This document shows positions 35,634 through 45,879 of a DNA stretch of 64,000 nt, one piece after another. The stretch lies in assembly GCA_031292625.1 (NCBI GenBank), contig JARLGU010000019.1:124001-188000 (forward strand). The letters run 5' to 3'. Under the pieces are notes generated by a model, which was not told the DNA's origin, ran no database searches, and saw only the letters and a list, made by a program, of their open reading frames with translations. This stretch comes from Capsulimonadaceae bacterium. Its GTDB lineage: Bacteria; Armatimonadota; Armatimonadia; Armatimonadales; Capsulimonadaceae. How positions within the stretch are numbered: the first letter of the stretch is position 1; each line of letters starts with the position of its first letter. Position numbers and translations under genes: made by a program.

Positions 35634-37751
35634 ATGCAAAACCACCAAGCAAGTATCCCAAAAGCTCTGACCGATTTCGGGCGCAGTATCATTTTCGCGC
35701 TCCTGATTGGAGGCGGGAGCATCGTCCCCGTGAACGCTCAGAGCGCGCCGTCTGCGCCGTCCCCTACCCCGGCAACAATCTGGATCGAGGCGGAGGACGC
35801 TGCGGCAACCAATTTTTCACCCGGGATCTGCGCAATGGTCAAGCCGGACGGGACCGGAGCGTCAGGCGGTATGTATCTCGCCTTGCGCACGCACTCAACG
35901 CCGCCCGCCGCGGCCAAGCCGCGCTATTTCGCTCAATATGCGTTCACGACTCCACGCGCTGGGAATTACGCTCTATGGCTAGCCGCGTCACCGCAAAGCC
36001 AGAGATGGTGCTCGCCGCTGTCGTGGCAAATTGATGGCGCTTCCGCCAACGACTTGAGCGGGGCAAAGCCGCAGAGCGCATCCTGGGGCGAGGGCGATTT
36101 CTGCTGGACGCGCGGCGGGACGATCGAGCTCCCTGCCGGACCGCACACCCTTCGGCTGGAAGTGGCGCAACCGCGAGAGAGCGATAAGCTGTGGGCGACA
36201 TTTCTCGACGCGATATTGTTGACAACGGACAAGGGATTTATCCCTCACGACAACCATCGGTCGCTTTCTCCGCACACTGTCTGGCCGGAAGCGCTGGGAA
36301 ATGGCGCGTTTGACGCTTACCGGCAACGCATAGAGGACGAGGTCTACCGAAAGCGGCTTGCGCTGACGCAGGAGAATGTTAGCGCCCAAACCAGCGCCCG
36401 TGTGGAACAGCTGATCGATGCAAGACCATTGCCCAATCCCAATGCGCCGCGCTCCGATAATCAGGTATTTGGCGTCCACGGAATGGAGATGCCCTTCGTA
36501 AGCGCCGGGAAGGACAGCGACAAGGTACGCCGCGCCTACGAACTGCTTGCCCGCGTTGGCGTCGACTCGTTCCGGACGGCGGAGGGCTGCTGGCACCGCT
36601 TAGGCGCGCATTATGATAACTTCACGCAACTCGATTTTCAGTTTGAGAACGCCCGGCGCTACGGAATGACATTGGGCCTCACCGTGGGATATCCTCCCGA
36701 TCCCTACCGGGTCGGCCCGGGCCTCTCCGCCGTAAAGCCTGAATATGAAGCGATGTACCGGGATTACTTACATACGTTGATCTCTCGCTACAGAGACCAG
36801 GGAATCCAATATCTCGAACTCGGCAACGAAGTCGATGCAACGGATACGTGGTGGCGCGGCGCTTCGACACCCGAGATGTATGTCCATGAAGCTCAAATGC
36901 TCCGCGAAGAGGCAGATAAAGTCAATCCGCGCCTCAAAACCGTCGCGTTCGCCGCGACCTATTCGCGCAACGACGCCAACGGCGGTCCGACGGGCGGAAG
37001 GCGCTTCGTGCGCCGTTGCGTCGAATTGGGGATTGGGAAATATGCCGACGAATACTCGCTGCATTACACATGGCCGACGAGCGAGCGTAGCTTTGTCAGC
37101 TTTTTCGAGGATGTTGCCGGAAGCGGTCCAACCGCCAAGCCATTAATCACGAGCGAAGAGTCGGCGCATGGCGCACCCTGGGACATCCTCAAGATGTTCG
37201 CTCGCGACTTTTACCTCTGCAACATGAAGCGGGTGGACTATTTTCTCGCGCAGGATTTCTACGAGGCAGGACGACCGATCTTCCTGGGCCTATTCGACCG
37301 CGACTGGAACCCCAAAGAGCGCCTGCTTCCCTATGCTCTTTCGGTGGACGCAATGAAAGGGCGCTCGCTCGTCGGCATCGCCGCACCGGCCAAGGGCGTT
37401 GAGGCGTATGTTTTGCGGGCTTCGGATAAGAACGCAAGGGCGCGCTATTCCATCGTGATGTGGACCAATCCGTTGGACGGCCGCGACGACGCATCGCCTG
37501 TCGAACCGCTAAGCAGCCGTCCGGCGCCAGGCATTGCGGTCGCGGGAGTGCGCATCCCCACGGCGGCCTACCGCTGGAACCTCGAAACGATCCCCGTTAC
37601 GTCAACGACCACGTCGTTCACGATTAGCGCAGAGCCAACCGTGGTCTTCGCAAACGCACTGCCGTCGTGGAAGCTGATGTCGCCCAAAGAGTGGCTTGCA
37701 CTGCCGCCGGAGACCAGCGCCGCGCAGTCAATGCGGCCTCCAGGACTGTAA
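35634..37751 (+). CDS. secreted glycoside hydrolase, clan GH-A-like (module 2)
   Basis: 705 residues from MQNHQASIPKAL. A signal peptide ends near VNAQ. Residues about 40-210 form a CBM6/35-like beta-sandwich (WIEAEDAAATNFSP, PRYFAQYAFTTPRAGNYALWL). From about 280 a TIM-barrel-like domain follows (VFGVHGMEMPFVSAGK, RVGVDSFRTAEGCWHRLG). The probable acid/base is Glu about 399 in LELGNEVDA and the probable nucleophile is Glu about 508 in LITSEES, the retaining pattern of GH-A enzymes. A C-terminal beta-domain is seen at about 590-690. Exact family not assigned. Ends 20 bp from the convergent module 3 hydrolase. Confidence 0.87.
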   Translation: MQNHQASIPKALTDFGRSIIFALLIGGGSIVPVNAQSAPSAPSPTPATIWIEAEDAAATNFSPGICAMVKPDGTGASGGMYLALRTHSTPPAAAKPRYFAQYAFTTPRAGNYALWLAASPQSQRWCSPLSWQIDGASANDLSGAKPQSASWGEGDFCWTRGGTIELPAGPHTLRLEVAQPRESDKLWATFLDAILLTTDKGFIPHDNHRSLSPHTVWPEALGNGAFDAYRQRIEDEVYRKRLALTQENVSAQTSARVEQLIDARPLPNPNAPRSDNQVFGVHGMEMPFVSAGKDSDKVRRAYELLARVGVDSFRTAEGCWHRLGAHYDNFTQLDFQFENARRYGMTLGLTVGYPPDPYRVGPGLSAVKPEYEAMYRDYLHTLISRYRDQGIQYLELGNEVDATDTWWRGASTPEMYVHEAQMLREEADKVNPRLKTVAFAATYSRNDANGGPTGGRRFVRRCVELGIGKYADEYSLHYTWPTSERSFVSFFEDVAGSGPTAKPLITSEESAHGAPWDILKMFARDFYLCNMKRVDYFLAQDFYEAGRPIFLGLFDRDWNPKERLLPYALSVDAMKGRSLVGIAAPAKGVEAYVLRASDKNARARYSIVMWTNPLDGRDDASPVEPLSSRPAPGIAVAGVRIPTAAYRWNLETIPVTSTTTSFTISAEPTVVFANALPSWKLMSPKEWLALPPETSAAQSMRPPGL

Positions 37752-37771
37752 TGACGGCGGCAGACGTCTCG

Positions 37772-40219
37772 TCATGGCGATGTAGGCAGAACGGCATACA
37801 CGTCGGACACCTCCATCGTCACCCGTCCCACTGGGTTCGAGCATCCGAGCTGAATTTGGGTTATTTGCTGGGATCGCAACTGCCCGTCCGGGTCCGATGG
37901 ATGGCCGACAAGCGGCGTGGCATCTTCGAATCGAAGATACCGCGTGTGCCACTCTCCATCGGGCGGGACGATGTCGAGAAGCACATAGATGCTTCCGTTT
38001 CCCTTGTCGAGCAGCAGATGAGCGCGTCCCTTGCCATCCTGCCTGGCCCGGATCAAAAGACCGGTGGCTTTGCCCAATGGCGATGCGGGAGCGAACGTGT
38101 AGTGCGGAAAAAACCACGATGCCCCCGCAGTGAAATGAGCGTCGATCATGAGGTGCGCATCGGGCAATATGGAGATCTCCATGTTGCCGTTGCCGGAGAT
38201 ATTCCGATCCCATCGCGACAGGTCGGTCACATCAATACGCTGACTCGCGGGGTAGTTGCGCAGATAATCGGAGAGTTCTCGCTGGCGCCGGAAGGTGACC
38301 ACGAGAGGGACGACTGCGGGGCCGTGCGTCCCGTGGCCGGAGATGCGGACCGCAACAGTGTCAAGCTTCGTAAAGCAACTAGTCAGATCGATTACCCACG
38401 AAGCCGTGGCAGTCGATTCGGCTGGTACATCGATCGTCTTCGATGCATCCGATGCACCTTCGCATGTCAATTTTAGCGCAGCCCGATTGTCCGTGCTTGA
38501 CAGGTTGCTGAGCCTAACTGTAAGAGGTACCCTTTGAACTGCGCTAGCCGCAATATCGTAACCGGTTGCGCTCGGGGTTACAACGCTTCGATCGATCAGG
38601 TACTGAAGGACCAGAGGCGAAGGAGCGTTTTTTCGCGCCGAAGACGCGCGCACGGCGGCTGCGGCAAGACGAGCTGCAACCGTGTCTGTGATCAAAAGCT
38701 TCTTGGCCTGATTGACGTCGACCCACGCGTACGCCATACCGTCCTGCATGGATACGGAGCCATCCGCACGCGCCGCAAGCACGCGTCCATCGATTCCTTC
38801 GATGCGGTTTGTGCGAACCCCAATGTTGGCTGCGGCATCGGTGCTTAGAGCACCGCCATAAAGGATTACAATCGTTTCCGCGCCGCCGGAAAACACGCGG
38901 GCACGCTTAATCAGCGGGTCGCAGCAACGCAGGTCACCGGCATATGCTTTTCCCGACAACGTCCTGATTGCCTGCGCGTACGCAGCCATTGCCGCCAAAG
39001 GAGTTGCCTCGCGGCCCATCATCCCGAAGTTGCGCCCAGGTTCGACATAAGACGTGTAAACGAAGGGAAAGAAGCGAGCGATACCGCATGCGCGTGCCTC
39101 GACGGATTTCATGGCGATCTGAAGCGCGCTCTGCCTATCCTGATCCGCGGGAGGACGCGCCGGACCGCTCGTCCAGGGCCAGCCGCACTCTGTAATCCAC
39201 AGCGGCAAAGTCTCATCGCCGCCATGCTTCATAAGCAAGCGATAGGCGGAGATTTCATTTTGCAGGAACGTGACTTCCGAGTAATCGTGGAAGCTCAGGA
39301 AGCCAGCTCCCTCAAGCATCCCGTTATCGATAGCCTGAGCAACAAAGTCGCGATTGAACTCTCCAAACGTGCCTACGCCCATGGTAGTCGAAAGACGGCG
39401 GGAAGCCAGAGCCCAATCGATCGCCTTGACTGTTGGCACGTACTGGTCGGCGGGCACTACGGCTCCCTGGTTGGGCTCATTCCATACTTCCAACGCATTC
39501 CAATAGGGGTTCCATTTTTCAGCAAGCCGCTGGACGGCGGCGCTCACGACGGGCAGATTGCCGGGATACGGGTTCGGCGGTTCAGGCTCGGTCCATTTGG
39601 GCGCGTCCGATAACAGATCCAGGATCTGTATACCATGACGCACGTAAATTTGCCGTAGATCGTCGTAACCGCGCGGCGTTTGGAGGTCGAACGTGTCCGA
39701 TGTGGGCATAACGTCCTTCCACGAAAACCGTTCACGCACCATCGACACCCCCGTGCGTTGGAGGATCGACACAAGGGGCTCACGAAGCGAACGGCGCAGT
39801 TCTAACCATGACATTGCCGTATCCAGACAGAAAAACGGATCTGCCTTACCTGAATGGGGAGGAATTGATACGATTCCAAACGATTGATTGGTTTTCAAAA
39901 ACGTAATCTGGTAATACCCGGCGGGAAGCTTGATAGTTATGGCGATAGGTCCAGACGGCGGCGTCAGAAAGCCGTCACTAGCGACTGTCGCGCCTTCGTA
40001 ATTCGTGATCGCGTAAGACAAAGGCGTGCCAGCCGGTATACCGGACGCGTTCCACTGGATTGTAGCCAGTGCGCCCGGAGCCACGAAAAACTGAGAAATA
40101 TCGACGGGAGACAGCGCCGGTGCAGTATCAGAGAACGCTGGGACAGCCGTCAGGCCGCAAATCGCAAGCAGACAGAAGGCTGCAATCGTAATCGAGGTTG
40201 ATCGCGGTAAAGTAAGCAT
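37772..40219 (-). CDS. secreted glycoside hydrolase, clan GH-A-like (module 3)
   Basis: 815 residues. Signal peptide MLTLPRSTSITIAAFCLLAICGL and onward. After a short beta-domain, a TIM barrel spans about residues 120-425. Glu about 248 in LEVWNEPNQG is the likely acid/base and Glu about 344 in LWITECGWPW the likely nucleophile, a GH39/GH5-type layout. A long C-terminal half holds beta-sandwich domains. The last is probably carbohydrate-binding (WFFPHYTFAPASPLGKATGLLIRARQ). Start 24 bp after the pseudopilin stop, so gntR-pilin-hydrolase is a single transcript. Weak AAGGAA ribosome site. Confidence 0.88.
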   Translation of the reverse strand: MLTLPRSTSITIAAFCLLAICGLTAVPAFSDTAPALSPVDISQFFVAPGALATIQWNASGIPAGTPLSYAITNYEGATVASDGFLTPPSGPIAITIKLPAGYYQITFLKTNQSFGIVSIPPHSGKADPFFCLDTAMSWLELRRSLREPLVSILQRTGVSMVRERFSWKDVMPTSDTFDLQTPRGYDDLRQIYVRHGIQILDLLSDAPKWTEPEPPNPYPGNLPVVSAAVQRLAEKWNPYWNALEVWNEPNQGAVVPADQYVPTVKAIDWALASRRLSTTMGVGTFGEFNRDFVAQAIDNGMLEGAGFLSFHDYSEVTFLQNEISAYRLLMKHGGDETLPLWITECGWPWTSGPARPPADQDRQSALQIAMKSVEARACGIARFFPFVYTSYVEPGRNFGMMGREATPLAAMAAYAQAIRTLSGKAYAGDLRCCDPLIKRARVFSGGAETIVILYGGALSTDAAANIGVRTNRIEGIDGRVLAARADGSVSMQDGMAYAWVDVNQAKKLLITDTVAARLAAAAVRASSARKNAPSPLVLQYLIDRSVVTPSATGYDIAASAVQRVPLTVRLSNLSSTDNRAALKLTCEGASDASKTIDVPAESTATASWVIDLTSCFTKLDTVAVRISGHGTHGPAVVPLVVTFRRQRELSDYLRNYPASQRIDVTDLSRWDRNISGNGNMEISILPDAHLMIDAHFTAGASWFFPHYTFAPASPLGKATGLLIRARQDGKGRAHLLLDKGNGSIYVLLDIVPPDGEWHTRYLRFEDATPLVGHPSDPDGQLRSQQITQIQLGCSNPVGRVTMEVSDVYAVLPTSP

Positions 40220-40243
40220 CACTTATATTTCAGTTCCTTGGAG

Positions 40244-41041
40244 TCAGTAGTATATCGCCGTCGTTCCGAGAGCATTGTCGTCGGGAAAGTAGTTCACGCC
40301 ATCCGATGGCGGTCCCTGAGTGGTATATCCTTGAGCCGAACAGTTGAGGCTCTGAGCAAATCCCTGGCCGATAATAGACGGTCCGCGCCACTTTATATGT
40401 CCGTCAACGAACGCGTAGTTGGCGCCGCCTGAATGTCGCGTAGACGCAACGCCTGCATCACAGACAGGATATCCTGTTTGATTCCCGTTGCCCACCAGAT
40501 ATCGTGCCGTTTCCGTACCATTGCCCGTCGACGTGCCGGTGGTGCTTGCGTTGACGTTAAAAATGAGGCAATCATCGGTGACTTTCGTAATGCTCGTAAT
40601 CGTTGTGCCGCCAATCGCATCGGCAAACATGACAGTGCTCGATGGGTATGGAATCGCGGAGATCGAGCGGCACGGGTAACCGGTAAGTCCCGAATCGAAT
40701 CCGACGTTCCAATTATATGTGTAATCGAGAACGCTTCCTGCCACAGCTTGACTCGGGCAGGTGAATACGGCTGTGCTCTTGACGTACGGATAGATCGCGC
40801 AGCACCAATTCCATGTAACGACATTCGCGCTTCCGAGGCGGCTAGGAATGGCCATCTCGTCGAAATCCTGGCAGTACTGCACGGCCGCGAGGCCTAATTG
40901 TTTCAGGTTGCTCGCGCATGTCGATTGACGGGCTTTCTCCCGCGCCGTAGCGAAAACCGGAAACAATATTGCTGACAATATTGCAATAATAGCTATAACG
41001 ACTAACAATTCGATCAACGTGAAACCTGATTGCCTGTTCAT
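40244..41041 (-). CDS. DUF1559 pseudopilin (module 3)
   Basis: 265 residues from [18 protein letters not shown]. Standard prepilin leader and helix, [37 protein letters not shown], and H-X9-DG box [23 protein letters not shown] lies upstream of ATG 41041, 10 bp after the stop of the repressor gene, so the two are translationally close. The longer upstream frame is an artefact of overlap with the repressor. The variable middle (about 80-200) is Thr/Ser-rich and differs from the other copies. Confidence 0.95.
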   Translation of the reverse strand: MNRQSGFTLIELLVVIAIIAILSAILFPVFATAREKARQSTCASNLKQLGLAAVQYCQDFDEMAIPSRLGSANVVTWNWCCAIYPYVKSTAVFTCPSQAVAGSVLDYTYNWNVGFDSGLTGYPCRSISAIPYPSSTVMFADAIGGTTITSITKVTDDCLIFNVNASTTGTSTGNGTETARYLVGNGNQTGYPVCDAGVASTRHSGGANYAFVDGHIKWRGPSIIGQGFAQSLNCSAQGYTTQGPPSDGVNYFPDDNALGTTAIYY

Positions 41042-41051
41042 TGTGGTCTCC

Positions 41052-42323
41052 TCAACGTAGAATGACTTCAAGTTTGCCGAACATACTTTCTTGGGGCGGC
41101 AGTGGACACATAGTGCTTGCTCTTGCAACGAGTTGAGAGCGAAGCCTGACTTGCATGCCGCACGAATCGCCATTCTCCAGGCGAGTTAGGAGCATGGCGG
41201 CTTCTTTGCCGATCTCTTCGAGCGGAGGACGAAATGTCGTCAGTCCATCCTGGATCGAGCGGCGTTCATCGTCGAAGCCGACGATCGCATAGTCGATGCC
41301 TTGCTTGAGGTCAAACTCGTGCGATGCGTCGATAAGTCCGTGAGCCGTGTAGTCGTTCGCGGCGATGATACAGCGGGGATATTCGTCGTCACAAAAGAGG
41401 GCTCTACCGAATTCGAGAGCGGCGTCATGTTGCTCCTCGCCGGCATTCTTTCCAACCGTGTCTTTGGCCCCGAACAGGGAAATTACCGAATCGGGCCTCA
41501 AGCCCTTGGCGATTGCCGTTTCTCTCGCCTTGTTGAAGCGATTGACGGACCACGGGAAACAATAGGGTGACACGTAGGCAAAAGAGTGAAAACCTTTGCT
41601 GATACAATAGTTGACCGCTTGACAGCCCAAATAGGAGCTATCGTAGAACACATGAGGAATGGCCGCTTCGCATTCCGAGTTGGATATGTATACGACGAGT
41701 ACCGAGTATTTTGCGATAAGCTCCGGAAGCAGGAGGATCTCCTCCTCTCTCATGCTGCCGTTCAAGTCAACGATTGCGACTGTTGAAACATCTTGCTCGA
41801 TTAACTCAGAAATGGCGGTTTCCATTGGCCGCCGCGGCGCTTCGACATCACTCTTTAGCGACGCGAACCGCAACACTCCGTTGCCTTGCAGATATGAGCG
41901 CTCTAGAAAAATGGATGTCTGATAAAGCCAACCTTCGAGTTTATCGGCAGGCTCATCCGCTGATGACGGCACGTACGAAATAACGCCAAGGCTGTTCGGT
42001 AACGACGGTACAGATGACGCGCAATGTGGACGAAGGGGCGTTGTCTCGCGGTGGTTGACTGAGTCCAGCTCGCTTTGCGGCAACCGCGCCACGGCCGTAT
42101 ATTGACGCCTCACAGCTTTGAGAGTTCCATCGGCTAACAATACGGAAACCGCTCGCTCCAATGTGGCCAAACCTACCCCGTAATGCTTGGCCAGCAATGC
42201 CCGCGAGGGAAGAATGACTCCCTCGCGCAAAGAGCCCGAGGCGACCTGGCTCCGCAGATCCTCTTCAATCAGTTTGTAAACTGGCTTTGAAAGCTGCCCT
42301 TGCAATTGTTTTCGACTGACCAT
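41052..42323 (-). CDS. GntR-HTH/LacI-sensor repressor (module 3)
   Basis: 423 residues. N-terminal GntR winged helix ([53 protein letters not shown]). After a 45-residue linker comes the LacI-type sensor ([91 protein letters not shown]). Leads the gntR-pilin-hydrolase operon. Its promoter (TTGACA-N17-TATAGT) overlaps a 16-bp palindrome, so autoregulation is likely. The sensor is longer than those of modules 2 and 4 in the linker region. Confidence 0.95.
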   Translation of the reverse strand: MVSRKQLQGQLSKPVYKLIEEDLRSQVASGSLREGVILPSRALLAKHYGVGLATLERAVSVLLADGTLKAVRRQYTAVARLPQSELDSVNHRETTPLRPHCASSVPSLPNSLGVISYVPSSADEPADKLEGWLYQTSIFLERSYLQGNGVLRFASLKSDVEAPRRPMETAISELIEQDVSTVAIVDLNGSMREEEILLLPELIAKYSVLVVYISNSECEAAIPHVFYDSSYLGCQAVNYCISKGFHSFAYVSPYCFPWSVNRFNKARETAIAKGLRPDSVISLFGAKDTVGKNAGEEQHDAALEFGRALFCDDEYPRCIIAANDYTAHGLIDASHEFDLKQGIDYAIVGFDDERRSIQDGLTTFRPPLEEIGKEAAMLLTRLENGDSCGMQVRLRSQLVARASTMCPLPPQESMFGKLEVILR

Positions 42324-42355
42324 CCGTAATCCCTACAGTTGAATATACCGTAAAC

Positions 42356-42371
42356 TAGTATAGATATACTA
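42356..42371. promoter_or_regulatory. putative module 3 operator
   Basis: TAGTATAGATATACTA: 7-bp arms around a 2-bp centre, overlapping the -10 hexamer of the gntR promoter. Such symmetric AT-rich sites are typical of AraR/GntR repressors. Confidence 0.6.
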
Positions 42372-42396
42372 TAACACGCAACAAGCAGCATGTCAA
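42368..42396 (-). promoter_or_regulatory. promoter of the module 3 operon
   Basis: Minus strand TTGACA (42396-42391), 17-bp spacer, TATAGT (42373-42368), one mismatch from full consensus. Leader of about 45 nt to the ATG. Confidence 0.8.
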
Positions 42397-42424
42397 GCAC
42401 TGTTTTTACAGCACTGTTTTTACA
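42397..42424. repeat. tandem 14-bp direct repeat at the module 3 promoter
   Basis: GCACTGTTTTTACA occurs twice in immediate succession, ending at the base next to the -35 box. The position suits an activator or accessory-protein site. Confidence 0.65.
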
Positions 42425-42662
42425 TTGGAGGCCAGAATGGCGCTACCAGCCGCAGGTGATCATGGACGATAAGGAGGCTAGCCAGTCTACGAAGTTAACC
42501 TACGTAAGACCCTCCAAAAGCTCCTGTCAACGATACGGTTATTTGGCCTCATTCGAGCACATACCCTAAAGATCTCGTACTAGCGAACAATAATTATCCC
42601 GACTGCACAAAAGAGTCTTGCAGCGTGCCATGAGTGTAGACCTTGTCGAGAAGGGTAAACGA
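42425..42662. other. intergenic region before the pilin-like operon
   Basis: No gene seen. It should hold the promoter of the plus-strand pilin-like operon starting at 42663, but no convincing hexamers were found. Confidence 0.35.
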
Positions 42663-43196
42663 ATGCGGCGAACCGGCAATCGCGGATTTACATTGGTAGA
42701 GGTGGCGCTTTCCCTAGTCGTCCTACTCATGATCGTCCTCGTCTTCGCGGCAACCTTTCCGCTTGCTTTGCGTGCGGCGTCGATGGGCAACAACTACAAC
42801 CAAGCCGCGTTCCTCGCCCAACACAAAATCGACCAGCTCCGCGCCCTCGGATGGGGCACGATCATCAACAGTTCCCTCCTGAGCGGCGCAAGCTCAACTA
42901 CGGACATCGCCAACGGGGCAAATCTGGATGGAACCGATCCACAGATTATCGATAACAACCAAACCACGGCACCTTGGAGTTTCACGACTACGGACAATTT
43001 GACCAGCTTCTTCCCAACCGGCAGCACGGGCACGCTCACGATAACGCCGGATACCAATTCGCCGAACTGCTCGCCAACCGTCACGTCAAGTTGCGACGTC
43101 GCCAATGTCACCGTCACGATTACCTGGAGCGGCGGAGGACTGGCAAGCGGAAGCTACAAAACTACGGCCAAGATTATAAAGATGTTGCACCGATGA
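42663..43196 (+). CDS. pilin-like protein (PilV/GspI-type minor pilin)
   Basis: 177 residues from MRRTGNRGFTLVEVALSLVVLLMIVLVF: class III prepilin leader with Glu at +5 and the hydrophobic helix, then a short beta-rich domain ending KIIKMLHR. The family resembles PilV/GspI minor pseudopilins that prime pilus or type II secretion assembly. Its stop overlaps the next start (ATGA), so the two are translationally coupled. An alternative start at 42630 would add 11 residues. Confidence 0.85.
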   Translation: MRRTGNRGFTLVEVALSLVVLLMIVLVFAATFPLALRAASMGNNYNQAAFLAQHKIDQLRALGWGTIINSSLLSGASSTTDIANGANLDGTDPQIIDNNQTTAPWSFTTTDNLTSFFPTGSTGTLTITPDTNSPNCSPTVTSSCDVANVTVTITWSGGGLASGSYKTTAKIIKMLHR

Positions 43197-43963
43197 CAAG
43201 AAGACGCGCACAACAGAGGCAGGGCGGCTTTACGCTGGCAGAAGCATCGATCGCCATCGGACTGATGGGCGTCATTTTTATCGTGACGATTGCGGTCTTT
43301 ATCACGATGAGCCAGGGGGCAATCCGGACGCAGGCGCAAGTAAGCGCAAGCATGGACGCAAGTGTTGCGACGCAGGCGATCAACGCGGACGCGCGCGAAG
43401 CCGTCGCGATGGCGCTGCCAAACGAAACAGGCTTCGTGTCGCCGACTGGCTATTCCGCGGCAAACTTCGAGACAACCTACAGCGGCGCGAACGTGTACAC
43501 CGCCGTCTGTATTACGAAACCTGGAACCGGAAGCCCTTCCACCGGAACCACGATTACGTTTGCAGGATGCACGAATCCTGTCACCGTCTACAACAGAAGC
43601 GCTACGGGGATCAGTCTCGTCTACTACCGGAGCGACGCAAACGGAGTACCGGATGCGTCGGCGGGAAGTTACGTCTGGGAGTGGTCAAGCGACGGTTCGA
43701 TCAGCAAGGCGATCATCAAGAGCGTCTCCGCATCCGCCCCCAACTCCGTGCAGTTCGAACGCCCGGCGAGCAGCATCGCGTCCACGGAAGTTTCGGTTAA
43801 GATAGTGAGCGGCTACTACAGTCCGATCAATACGGACACAAATGAAGCGACAAACGGCCACTATACAACCACATTGACGGGGACGTGCGTGCGTATGCGC
43901 GATTATTCCACGACGCCGCCGTCCACGCCGCCCGTCACGGGAGAAGCGTGGGCCGGGTACTAG
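43193..43963 (+). CDS. pilin-like protein (PilW/GspJ-type minor pilin)
   Basis: 256 residues from MTRRRAQQRQGGFTLAEASIAIGLMGVIFIVTIAVF. Prepilin leader with a Gly before Phe and Glu at +5, then a helix with QAQVSASMDASVATQAINADAREAVAMAL and a long Ser/Thr-rich beta domain with paired cysteines. Overlaps the previous gene by four bases. Resembles PilW/GspJ-type minor components. A longer frame upstream is the other frame of the preceding gene. Confidence 0.85.
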   Translation: MTRRRAQQRQGGFTLAEASIAIGLMGVIFIVTIAVFITMSQGAIRTQAQVSASMDASVATQAINADAREAVAMALPNETGFVSPTGYSAANFETTYSGANVYTAVCITKPGTGSPSTGTTITFAGCTNPVTVYNRSATGISLVYYRSDANGVPDASAGSYVWEWSSDGSISKAIIKSVSASAPNSVQFERPASSIASTEVSVKIVSGYYSPINTDTNEATNGHYTTTLTGTCVRMRDYSTTPPSTPPVTGEAWAGY

Positions 43964-43978
43964 CAAGGGATGTAGGCA

Positions 43979-45799
43979 ATGCGACAGAAATCCAGCCTGA
44001 ACCGATCGTTTCTCCCTTCCCTTCCTCGCCGCGGCAACAACCGCCGGAGAGGGATGGCGCTCGTCACTACGATGCTCATATTGTTCGCCGCGATTACCGT
44101 TCTCATGCTTGGTCTGGTTTCGACAGGCGGTCCCGGAAACTCGGGCATCATGAGCATGACCAACGGCGGCATTTCGATGGCCAGCGCGCGCACGAATTCG
44201 ACCATCGCGTTCGACAACGCGGAGTCCGGAGTTGAGCTCACCTTGCAATGGCTGCACGACCAATCGAGCCCGCCCGCCAATACGACCGCCTTTGCGCTCA
44301 CTGGCTGGGGCTTTGACAATTCAACCGTCACGGGACACTCTAAGGTGACGATTGGTTCCGGTTGCTGCACGATCATCGTCTATCCCGATCCCGGCAACAA
44401 CGGCGCCATCATACAGCGATACATGATCGAGTCTGCTGGATTCAGCGGCGCGATTGGCGCGTCGGGAACGATGGAGTCCGTCGTCCACGCCTACGTGCAG
44501 CAGAACAGCTTCGGCAAATATGCCTTCTTCATCGATTCGGCGCCAAGCAACATCTGGTACGTTGGCGGCGTCACGCAGTTCGATGGTCCGGTGCACAGCA
44601 ACAACGACAATGGCTCGGGCGTGGCCTCCAAATCGTACGAAGACAATATCCTATGGTACGACAATGCGGGAACGACGAAGCAAACGTTCCTCTATACCGG
44701 CAACGACGCCTACTCGTGCTCAGCGCCCGGCGCGAACTGGGCCGATGACAACACGGGAAACCTCGTCGCTCCGTCAACATCCGCCAACTGGTATTCAATC
44801 GCTGCGGGCGGACAATCGACTGTTCAGTACGGCACCGATTTCATTCCAATGCCGACGAACAGCAATCTGCAATCGACGGCTGCGTTGGGCACGGCGACCG
44901 CTCCCTCCACGACCGGCGTCCTCGTACCAAACAGCGGCGGCGCGACGACGAACGGGATCTACATCAAGGGCAACGTCTCGAACATGACGCTTAGCGTCAA
45001 CAGCTCCTATCCGACAAACCAGATCATTACGATCGCCCAGACGGATAGTTCCGGCAAAGCGCTGACAACGGTCGTAACACTTAATGCCGTAGCCAACGGA
45101 ACGAGCGGCGCCGCGGCGAACACCACGACCGTCGCGGTCACATCGGCCGCCACGGGCAGGACGACGACGACAACCTACTCGGGCCTGACCAATGGCTGTA
45201 TCTACTGCACGGGCAGCATCGGGTCGGATGGCAACAATCCCGGCCAAGGCTTGTCCGGCGTGATCGCCAACAACGTCGTTTCCGGCACAACGGTCAGTCA
45301 TTACAATGCGCTCACCATCGCCACGGATAAGAGTACAAGCGGCAACCAGGCAATCTGCTTGAACGGCAGTCTCACGTGCTATACGCCGGCTATGACCGGA
45401 ACGACGTATAACACGGCAAGCTCCTCGTTCCAGCTCAATGCCGGGATCCTGGGACTCGCCTCGTACAACATCGATTTGCAGAAGTACACAAGCACCGGGG
45501 CGATTAACAGGAACGTCGAAATCGATGCGGCGACGCTGGCGACCGGGACGACGAGTGCGGACGGATGGTCCGACAGCAGCATCATGGGCACCTTTTACCA
45601 GATTGGCTCGTACATTGCGGGAACACGCGGCGCATTTGGCGGAATCGATTCTAATGGCAATCTGGTCTCTGGATATACCCACTACCATCATTACGACCAG
45701 CGCCTCGCGAATACACCGCCTCCGTACTTCGATACGACCGGAAACCAGTACGACATTGTCTCCTGGCAAGTAGGCGGCCCGAGTTCTATTATGTCGTAA
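43979..45799 (+). CDS. PilX-like pilus assembly protein
   Basis: 606 residues. A basic N-terminus (FLPSLPRRGNNRRRGMALVTTMLILFAAITVLMLGLVST) has the R-G-x-A-L-V-T pattern and single membrane helix typical of PilX-type minor pilus proteins, without a classic GFTLIE leader. The following region (NSTIAFDNAESGVELTLQWL) fits the family. The remaining 500 residues are a Thr/Ser/Asn-rich extracellular beta domain, far longer than usual PilX, suggesting an adhesin-like tip. Starts 15 bp after the previous gene; last of the operon. Confidence 0.82.
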   Translation: MRQKSSLNRSFLPSLPRRGNNRRRGMALVTTMLILFAAITVLMLGLVSTGGPGNSGIMSMTNGGISMASARTNSTIAFDNAESGVELTLQWLHDQSSPPANTTAFALTGWGFDNSTVTGHSKVTIGSGCCTIIVYPDPGNNGAIIQRYMIESAGFSGAIGASGTMESVVHAYVQQNSFGKYAFFIDSAPSNIWYVGGVTQFDGPVHSNNDNGSGVASKSYEDNILWYDNAGTTKQTFLYTGNDAYSCSAPGANWADDNTGNLVAPSTSANWYSIAAGGQSTVQYGTDFIPMPTNSNLQSTAALGTATAPSTTGVLVPNSGGATTNGIYIKGNVSNMTLSVNSSYPTNQIITIAQTDSSGKALTTVVTLNAVANGTSGAAANTTTVAVTSAATGRTTTTTYSGLTNGCIYCTGSIGSDGNNPGQGLSGVIANNVVSGTTVSHYNALTIATDKSTSGNQAICLNGSLTCYTPAMTGTTYNTASSSFQLNAGILGLASYNIDLQKYTSTGAINRNVEIDAATLATGTTSADGWSDSSIMGTFYQIGSYIAGTRGAFGGIDSNGNLVSGYTHYHHYDQRLANTPPPYFDTTGNQYDIVSWQVGGPSSIMS

Positions 45800-45834
45800 G
45801 CGCACCCTCCCCGAAAATATCTGCGGGCGATCCA

Positions 45835-45879
45835 AAGCAGGACGAGTTCGATCCGAAAGGATCCGGCGACGTCCTGCTT
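45835..45879 (+). terminator. large hairpin at the end of the pilin-like operon
   Basis: 10-bp perfect stem AAGCAGGACG/CGTCCTGCTT enclosing a second small stem-loop (GATCC-GAAA-GGATC). Followed by few Ts, so a moderate terminator or RNA-stabilising element. The next 300 bases up to 46177 contain no gene. Confidence 0.6.
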
